Positions 1 through 6,000 of a DNA stretch of 7,492 nt are shown here, piece by piece. The notes under the pieces were generated by a model. The model was not told the DNA's origin and ran no database searches. It worked only from the letters and a program-made list of their open reading frames with translations. Source of the DNA: Bacteroidia bacterium (GTDB taxonomy: Bacteria; Bacteroidota; Bacteroidia; Bacteroidales; CAJPTX01); assembly GCA_905373625.1 (NCBI GenBank), contig CAJPTS010000090.1:1-7492 (forward strand). The letters are read 5' to 3'. Position numbers and translations under genes: made by a program. How positions within the stretch are numbered: position 1 is the first letter of the stretch; each line of letters begins with the position of its first letter.

Positions 1-443
1 TCTGGGATCCATTCCGCTGCCCCATCTCCTTTTTGTGCGGGCGAAACGGTTATATTCTCGTCACGAAGCTCCCAATCAGTGTTAGGCGTTGCGGCTATGA
101 GAATTTTAGCCCCCTGACGAATAGTTTCGCCTATTTCTACAGAATGAGCCTCTGACAAGACACGCACCGTGCCACTACCTACGATATCAATGCGTAAAAG
201 CTTGTAAGTATTGGAAGGTTGGGGCTGGTTCTCTTTCTTTTTCAACTTGAGAGTAACAAAGACATCTGCCATCACCCTGTAGCTTTCGCCCCCCTGATGT
301 TCTGCCCCTACTATTTGCGTACTCTCAATCTCCCAACCGTCATTGGCTTGAGGGAGTATTTGCAGTAGAGTTCCGATGGCTACTTTTTCCCCCACCACGA
401 ATGGTAACCCGTCCGTGCGTTCAATAACACACTTGCCGCCTTC
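1..443 (-). repeat. Two InlB/bacterial-repeat-like modules in the C10 peptidase tail
   Basis: Residues 765-833 and 843-911 of the peptidase each show a Gly-rich beta start, a middle of the form G-x-x-(3-6 residues)-G-x-x-(L/I)-x-I, and a proline-then-'WE' element (LPQANDGWEIES and AATPNTDWELRD). The second module resembles the fifth repeat of the neighbouring large protein (VATPKTGWKLKS). Such modules usually act as extended stalks or binding surfaces in exported proteins. The second is cut by the window edge. The assignment rests on pattern similarity read by eye. Confidence 0.5.
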
Positions 444-2735
444 TGCTGGTTCTATGATAGGAGAATTTACCGTAACGCCTTCTTGTGGCTGTGTGGAATA
501 GTCTGGCACTGGTAAGGAGGCGCTCGCGGCCTCCACATTAAAATGCACTAGGAAGCCTGTTACATATTCTCTGGCACGGAAGGTTAATGCATATTGTCCT
601 GCAGGTAAAGAGATATCCTTCGCTATTGTTATTTCTTGCGTCTCGCCTGGTAATAGAAGGAGGTTGTTATAATCCACATATTCTTTGAAACCATTTACGG
701 GGATATATGAGGCTAAACGGACATACACTCCCTTGTTGGCTGGCGTGGCTACGCGCAATTTCACGTACAGAGTTTCCCCCGACTTAAGCACATGAGACGC
801 ATTTGTCTCCAATACTTCGATTTCCGCAGTACCGAGAACAAACGAAGGCTTGTGTCCGATCGTTGTGCAGAAAAATGCGTCTGGGGCGAGTTTCGCCGGC
901 AGGTTAAACCACTTGTTTTGACTATCGTAGAAGAAGTGGATATAACGCTCCTGCTCATCAAAAGGACCTTTTATAGGGAGCGTATAGGTGCGTTCGTCGC
1001 CCGCGCCGAGCGAAAGGAATTCGTTAATTATAAGATCTCGGGAATTAAGATTGCTCGGAGCACTCTCCTGGGTACTGTAAACTGCCTGTAGATAAGAATA
1101 ATAAGTACCCGAGCCCGTATTGCGTACCGTAAAAGTGGCACGATTAGGCGTGCTTGTGTGCAGCGCAGGCGTCTTCCACTCAATCTCTAGACGTGGTTGA
1201 GCCTCCTGTAGCGAGATGTGCTTTTTACCATTACTGATCTCTATTGTCACAACCTTCTTATACTGTTCGCGCAGCCGAACCGCGGCATACCTATTGTGGT
1301 CTACCATGTAAGCCCACGGACGTAATGTGTATACGCCGTCTGGCAGCTCACTGAGGTTTAGTAAGATGGGCGCTCCGCCTATTACATTATCATCTTGAAT
1401 GATACGCGGCAACTCTTGGCTTTGTGTGCGTAAACGCTCCTTACCGTCTGCATCTATAACAGCCAGCGCTGCCGAGGTTAGAATAGGCGTATTACTCTTA
1501 TTCTGTAAGCTCAGTATGTGTGCTTTGAGGGGTACGGTTTTGTCACTTTCTGCGGGTTCTGTGTCGGGAATGACAATCGCATCGCATAAATAGTTCCCCA
1601 CAACGGCGTCGCCCGAGTAAGTAACGGAAGGTTCAAATCCGACAATAGCTTCAGAATCAAAGCTATAAGCGCCAGCCCCGCCTCCTAAGCCCACACTACC
1701 AGGGCTCAATTTGTAAAGCACGAAATATCCGTTACTCTTTCCCCCCCACCCCCAATTGAAATGAAAATATCCGTTCCCGTCGTATCCGTCGCAAACAAAT
1801 GCGTGTCCACCATGCCCCGCATTGGGTTGAGATGTGCCTGAGTAATATATTGGGTGCTTCGCCTTTAATTCCTTCATGAGTACTTCTTGCCACTCGCGAT
1901 TGGTATAGTATCGCTGAGAAATACACCGCAACGACGGCGCATACCCAAAGTGATTAACTAGGGCTTTATAGGCATCGTAATTCACCGCCCCACTCTCTGT
2001 TAGCCCGTAATGCATATTGGCGGCATGCCCCACATCACGCATCAATAAAGCTACGGAATTTTGTTCCTCAATTGGACGTGCAATGCAGCTATTGGGCATC
2101 TTATCCCAAGCATAAGGCGCTTGACCAAAATCGGGCAAACTGCCTACTGAACCGACTGCCTTTTTAGGCCAAGCAAAATAGCGCATTATCTGAGCTACAG
2201 CCGTCGCAACACAGCCCGTTAAGGTATGCTGTCCATTTTCGGTAGGCGTGAGATTGTTGTAAGGGGCGTCCTGATTCCAAGCTAAGCCTTGTAGGAGGGG
2301 AGTAACTACACTAGTCTCATCCCGTAACACTTCGGCTCTAACTGATGCGTTTTTAGCACGTGCCATTTCCACCCACCGCGAGTACCCAGCAAGGTAAGCT
2401 TGCAACTGCACGGGGAGCTGGTGACCGTCAAATGTATCTGTCAGCGAGTAACCCAAAATCGGGGGTAATAAATCATCTCCAGCCACTATGGCAAAAGCGC
2501 GTCCGCTCTGAGAACCAAAGACGTAGTATGTCTTCCCATCGTTATCGCCTCGCGTCGGGATACCCGAACTTGTATATAACAATTTCAAGGGCTGACCACG
2601 CAAGGGGATAAAACGTTGTAGATGTTCCGAGGCATACTGCTCTGCTTGTTTCAATGAAATGGGAGCTCCCTGCACTCGGCAGATAGATAAAATCAGGAAT
2701 AAAATGAGACAACCAATGGTACTGAACTTTTTCAT
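1..2735 (-). CDS. Secreted C10-family cysteine peptidase (streptopain/PrtT/interpain-like), 3' end beyond left edge
   Basis: A papain-fold cysteine endopeptidase made as a secreted zymogen; C10 relatives degrade host proteins and help acquire peptides or haem. From the ATG at 2733-2735 the frame is open for 911 codons to the window edge with no stop. Residues 1-23 form a signal peptide (MKK, then a hydrophobic stretch). Residues 24 to about 143 match the propeptide in position and in length compared with SpeB. The mature enzyme probably starts before PLLQGLAWNQDAPYN (146-160). The nucleophile is Cys175 in TGCVATAVAQIMRY; the catalytic His311 lies in GHGGHAFVCDGYD; Trp328 and Trp330 are in FNWGWGG, with the same 17-residue His-Trp spacing as SpeB. 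The catalytic domain ends near IVGF (364-367). Residues 370-760 look like Ig-type beta domains, and 765-911 are two InlB/'bacterial repeat'-like modules. A T9SS domain may follow outside the window. The start is supported by a strong AGGAGG and the signal peptide. The family is certain; substrates cannot be read from sequence. Confidence 0.93.
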   Translation of the reverse strand, partial: MKKFSTIGCLILFLILSICRVQGAPISLKQAEQYASEHLQRFIPLRGQPLKLLYTSSGIPTRGDNDGKTYYVFGSQSGRAFAIVAGDDLLPPILGYSLTDTFDGHQLPVQLQAYLAGYSRWVEMARAKNASVRAEVLRDETSVVTPLLQGLAWNQDAPYNNLTPTENGQHTLTGCVATAVAQIMRYFAWPKKAVGSVGSLPDFGQAPYAWDKMPNSCIARPIEEQNSVALLMRDVGHAANMHYGLTESGAVNYDAYKALVNHFGYAPSLRCISQRYYTNREWQEVLMKELKAKHPIYYSGTSQPNAGHGGHAFVCDGYDGNGYFHFNWGWGGKSNGYFVLYKLSPGSVGLGGGAGAYSFDSEAIVGFEPSVTYSGDAVVGNYLCDAIVIPDTEPAESDKTVPLKAHILSLQNKSNTPILTSAALAVIDADGKERLRTQSQELPRIIQDDNVIGGAPILLNLSELPDGVYTLRPWAYMVDHNRYAAVRLREQYKKVVTIEISNGKKHISLQEAQPRLEIEWKTPALHTSTPNRATFTVRNTGSGTYYSYLQAVYSTQESAPSNLNSRDLIINEFLSLGAGDERTYTLPIKGPFDEQERYIHFFYDSQNKWFNLPAKLAPDAFFCTTIGHKPSFVLGTAEIEVLETNASHVLKSGETLYVKLRVATPANKGVYVRLASYIPVNGFKEYVDYNNLLLLPGETQEITIAKDISLPAGQYALTFRAREYVTGFLVHFNVEAASASLPVPDYSTQPQEGVTVNSPIIEPAEGGKCVIERTDGLPFVVGEKVAIGTLLQILPQANDGWEIESTQIVGAEHQGGESYRVMADVFVTLKLKKKENQPQPSNTYKLLRIDIVGSGTVRVLSEAHSVEIGETIRQGAKILIAATPNTDWELRDENITVSPAQKGDGAAEWIP
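1741..1747 (-). repeat. G7 homopolymer inside the active-site tryptophan motif
   Basis: The coding strand reads TGG GGG TGG GGG GGA across 1746-1760 and below, giving a run of seven G directly after a run of five G and one T. It encodes the conserved WGWGG of the peptidase. Gain of one G would lead to TAA three codons after the tract. Loss of one G would lead to TGA about a dozen codons later. Either change would remove everything after the catalytic domain core. Confidence 0.6.
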
Positions 2736-2742
2736 CTTCGCG

Positions 2743-2748
2743 CCTCCT
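2743..2748 (-). promoter_or_regulatory. Strong Shine-Dalgarno site of the C10 peptidase gene
   Basis: The minus strand reads AGGAGG followed by a seven-base spacer CGCGAAG and then ATG. This is a canonical ribosome binding site and fixes the start at 2735. It is noteworthy because Bacteroidota genes usually lack strong Shine-Dalgarno sequences. Confidence 0.75.
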
Positions 2749-2768
2749 ACTTAGAATACAGGACATTA

Positions 2769-2776
2769 CAAATGTA
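2769..2776 (-). promoter_or_regulatory. Candidate Bacteroidota -7 promoter element (TACATTTG) for the C10 peptidase gene
   Basis: The minus strand has TACATTTG, a full match to the Bacteroidota -7 consensus TAnnTTTG, ending 33 bases before the ATG. This would give a leader of roughly 25-30 bases. A good -33 TTTG at the usual 19-21 base spacing is missing; the nearest TTTG is only 12 bases upstream. A second full match, TAAATTTG, lies at 2885-2892, also with poor -33 spacing. The location is plausible but the motif is short. Confidence 0.35.
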
Positions 2777-2895
2777 CGCCGCACGGAGCAAAGAGTTCAT
2801 TAAATGAGGAGCGAAAAAGCTATTAAATAGGTAAAAACTAAGATCTTTATGACGGAAGAAAGGCATAAGCCATCAAATAAGCTCCAAATTTATGA

Positions 2896-2913
2896 AATTT
2901 GAAATATCAAATT
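2896..2913. repeat. AT-rich inverted repeat AATTTGA-AATA-TCAAATT
   Basis: Two perfect 7-base arms are separated by 4 bases. On the minus strand the palindrome lies three bases upstream of the TAAATTTG element at 2885-2892, a position where an operator could overlap a promoter. In such AT-rich DNA an inverted repeat of this size can arise by chance. Confidence 0.3.
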
Positions 2914-3022
2914 AAAACACAAAAAAATGGAACTTACACGCGAGCAAATGTCGGAATAGTTTACCGAAAAAAACAGCATCATTCCCTTTGTACTTTGTAT
3001 CTTGAACCTCGTACCTAAAACA

Positions 3023-3050
3023 ACGGACACCCCTCTAAAGAGATGTCCGT
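3023..3050 (-). terminator. Probable rho-independent terminator of the large T9SS protein gene
   Basis: In the gene's direction the transcript reads ACGGACA, an AU-rich middle containing a short CUC/GAG inner pairing, then UGUCCGU, followed by UUGUUUU. The outer stem has seven perfect base pairs (3044-3050 with 3023-3029). It begins 26 bases after the TAG stop at 3077-3079. The U-tract lies only on the minus-strand side, so the terminator acts for this gene and not for a plus-strand transcript. Confidence 0.7.
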
Positions 3051-3076
3051 CATTAACAACAAGTTTAGTTTTGCGT

Positions 3077-6000
3077 CTAGTTCTTTACCACCGAGATGGT
3101 CTTCGTTGCCCCACTCGCTGCGGTAAGACGCAGGAGATAAAAACCAGAAGCAAGATCAGTAGTCTCTATCAGCTGCTCATTGCCCATTAGTTTACCACTA
3201 CGAACCACAGTACCCTGAGCATTTAATAACTCGTAGCGAGCATTTTGTAATTCTACGTTCGTAATACGTAGCAGATCTGCAAATGGGTTTGGCGTCACCT
3301 GTACATTAACAAATACGGGATCGCAAACAGCCGTTTCCTTTTCAAACACGGCCTTCACATCTACATCTGCTGTTACTACGAACTTCCCGTCAGCCTTGAT
3401 GTCTTTATCCCCCGCCATTAAGCTCTTCAGCTTCCAACCTGTTTTGGGCGTGGCTACTGCCGTGAGCTCTGTACCTTCAGGAACTGCTTGCAGTGTCGTA
3501 ACATCATACCCTGTAATGGACAGCCTCCCTTCGCCTACTTTTGTGAGCGTTACTGCGTACTTGGTATTCGATACGAACTGTGCGGTAAAGGTCACGTCCT
3601 CTTCACCTATAACATCCGTTCTGTAATATTCGGTATTCCCATCACTCCACTGTTTGAAGGAATAACCCTCATTTGCCACGGCTGTAACTCCCGCAGTGGT
3701 TGCCCCCATCTCCAATACTTGGTAGTCAATTCCGTGGATGGCGCCATTAGCCTCTGCTATGTAATGTACGGCATGTTTAGGCTTTGCAACGGGTCTAAAT
3801 ATTGCCGTAACGGTTATGTCCTTCACGTCCCGACGTTCTATAGTTTTGAGTCCGTCTGACCACTTGTCTAATTCGTAGCCTTCATCGGGCTTAGCAAAGA
3901 CGCCTTCTAGGGGATTACTCCCTACTGCCACCATAACTTCAACTGTATTTTCTGGGACTCCGCTTTTTCCAAATTGCACTTTCCCGTGTTCGCCTGCAAA
4001 GTAGCGCAATGCTGCGTGAGTCGGTCTTTCGTAAGCAACTTTCACATTGTCTATTACAAGGTATGCTTCTATACCAACTCCATCAAACACCCAACGGAAA
4101 CGCACGCGTTTGTGTGTAGCCAGTGTAGCGGCATCTAGGATAAACATCTCAGTTTTGACGCCAGCAGTATTATTGTCAATATCAAGGGCTTTTACCCAAA
4201 TATCGTCCTCAAAACAATATTCGAGAGTGGCTGTCGGAACAGAATAATACCTACGTAGATACCGATCAAAGCTGATTACTACCCTATCAGTCGGTGCTGC
4301 CGCTCCGATGTATAACCATGGCGATGCTGCCCAAAGACTCGGATAAAAAGGTTCCGGGTATTCGTAAGAGGGAGCAAGTGCTAAAGCGTTCCCCGTTAGG
4401 TTCTTATCTATGGTAGCCAACGGTATAATATGCCATCCTGCCCCAGTGCGAGGCTTTTGGAAGTTCCACATCTCCATATTTGCGGCATTGAACTCGAAGT
4501 CCTCGGTCCAAGTCAAAAGACGGGGTTTTGCGAAACGAGCGGTGACGTTCAGATCTCGCATTACCTTCTGGTCGGTACGCGTTAATGTGGTAACGCCATC
4601 AGACCATCCTAAGAAGATATATCCTGCATCGGGCGCAACCGTTACTGGTTGGCCATCAGTACCTTGTATAACCTCTTGGTTCTTCGTTGCCTCTGGGGTT
4701 GTAAATGTTCCGCCCTCGCTTACGGTATAGATTAGCTTATACTTGAATGTCTCAAATTCGGCTTTTGCTGTAACATCGGTAGAGACTTTTAGATCGGTAC
4801 GAACGGGATCGGTAGAATGATTATCGCTCCATTCTTTGAACCTATAGCTGTTATCTTTCGGAACAGCAATGACTTGTTCGCCGTCGCGCCCCGAGGCTAC
4901 TTTTTGCGTAGTAAGTCCTTGCAGCAAACCATGACCGTCTGTGGTATACGTCAAAGTGAACTCTTTTTTCAAGAGCGTCAGATTGATGGTCAACGCCTCG
5001 TCTGAGACTTCAAAAAGCTGGCGTTCAGACGTATAGTCAGATTTTGTAGCCGTTACAGTATACTTGCCTGGCAACAAATGTATTTTATACAAGCCGTCTG
5101 TACCCGTTGCGGCGCTAAAATCTTCAAACTGCAATGCGACACCAGATAGAGCAGTCCCCGCAGCATCTTTTGCAGATAAAGTAACCTCTTTTGCATCTAC
5201 AGCGTCTTTTACGGTCAATGTGCCACTCACGCGCGTTACCATATAATTACCCAACGCATAGGGAGCAGAATAATCTTTGGGTACTATCTTGTAGTTACCT
5301 TTAGCAAGAGGCATGGTAGCCAAAGAGTTATCCTGATTACAAATAACATAGGGCGCTTCAAACTGCCACTCGGTGTTGGGGAATAATAGCTTATCGTACT
5401 TAAATGTGAATTCGGGGATTTCATCGCCAAGCGCCATTACTATATTTTCAACCGTGATGGTTATGGGTACGCGCTTCACTTCCACCTCGCGCCACGTTTC
5501 TGGTGCAGGCTTAAAGATGTCATTCCCCTTCTGTTTAGCAAAGAGTTTGGTTGTACCCACACCCACGGCTTCCAAGTTGCCATAGCTATCTACTACAACC
5601 ACATCTGTATTCTCACTTACGTATGTAACAGGAAGTTGTGACGACGCCGTGGCATTAAATGCCTGATTTGTAGTTACGCCATAATTGTACTCCAGCTTCG
5701 TATTCTCCCACGTTATTTCTTGACTCATGGCAAGGCGAACGGTATAATACTTCGTATCGCGGGCGTTTTCTGCCACTACTTTCAGCGCAAGAGGTTTTGT
5801 CAAATCTACGTGGAAGTCTTCGTTAATGGCTTGGATCACATCGCCTTTATAAAGCGTAGCAAGGGGAGAAATACCCGTTACCTTCAGCACCACATCACTA
5901 GGATTCAACCTCGCGTTTTCTGAAGCATTTTCAGCCTCTAGTAATAACGAGAAAGGTAGGGGACTACTCAGGGTTATATCTTCTTTCAAGCCCGCATTGC

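Larger units (their letters stand above)
2736..3076. other. Intergenic region between the large T9SS protein gene and the C10 peptidase gene
   Basis: This 341-base stretch is visibly more AT-rich than the coding sequence on both sides. It contains a terminator hairpin near the end of the large gene, an 18-base AT-rich palindrome, two TAnnTTTG-like promoter elements pointing toward the peptidase gene, and its ribosome binding site. I see no convincing small gene or RNA gene in it. The layout implies that the peptidase is transcribed separately from the gene upstream. Confidence 0.75.

Noticed and set aside
2676..2735. Possible lipoprotein signal in the protease N-terminus (LSIC at residues 16-19)
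   Set aside because: The residue before Cys is Ile, not Ala, Gly or Ser as a lipobox needs; an ordinary signal peptide followed by a propeptide fits better.
2542..2784. Minus-strand 80-residue reading frame starting upstream of the protease start
   Set aside because: It is an out-of-frame shadow; the in-frame reading gives the signal peptide, propeptide and C10 motifs.
2890..2982. A 30-residue hydrophobic minus-strand reading frame in the intergenic region, preceded by AAGGGA
   Set aside because: The Shine-Dalgarno-like bases touch the ATG with no spacer, the composition is that of random AT-rich DNA, and it has no recognisable features.
2981..3000. Plus-strand promoter-like sequence TTTGTACTTTGTAT
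   Set aside because: The TAnnTTTG spacing is one base short, and there is no plus-strand gene downstream; a transcript would only run antisense into the large gene.
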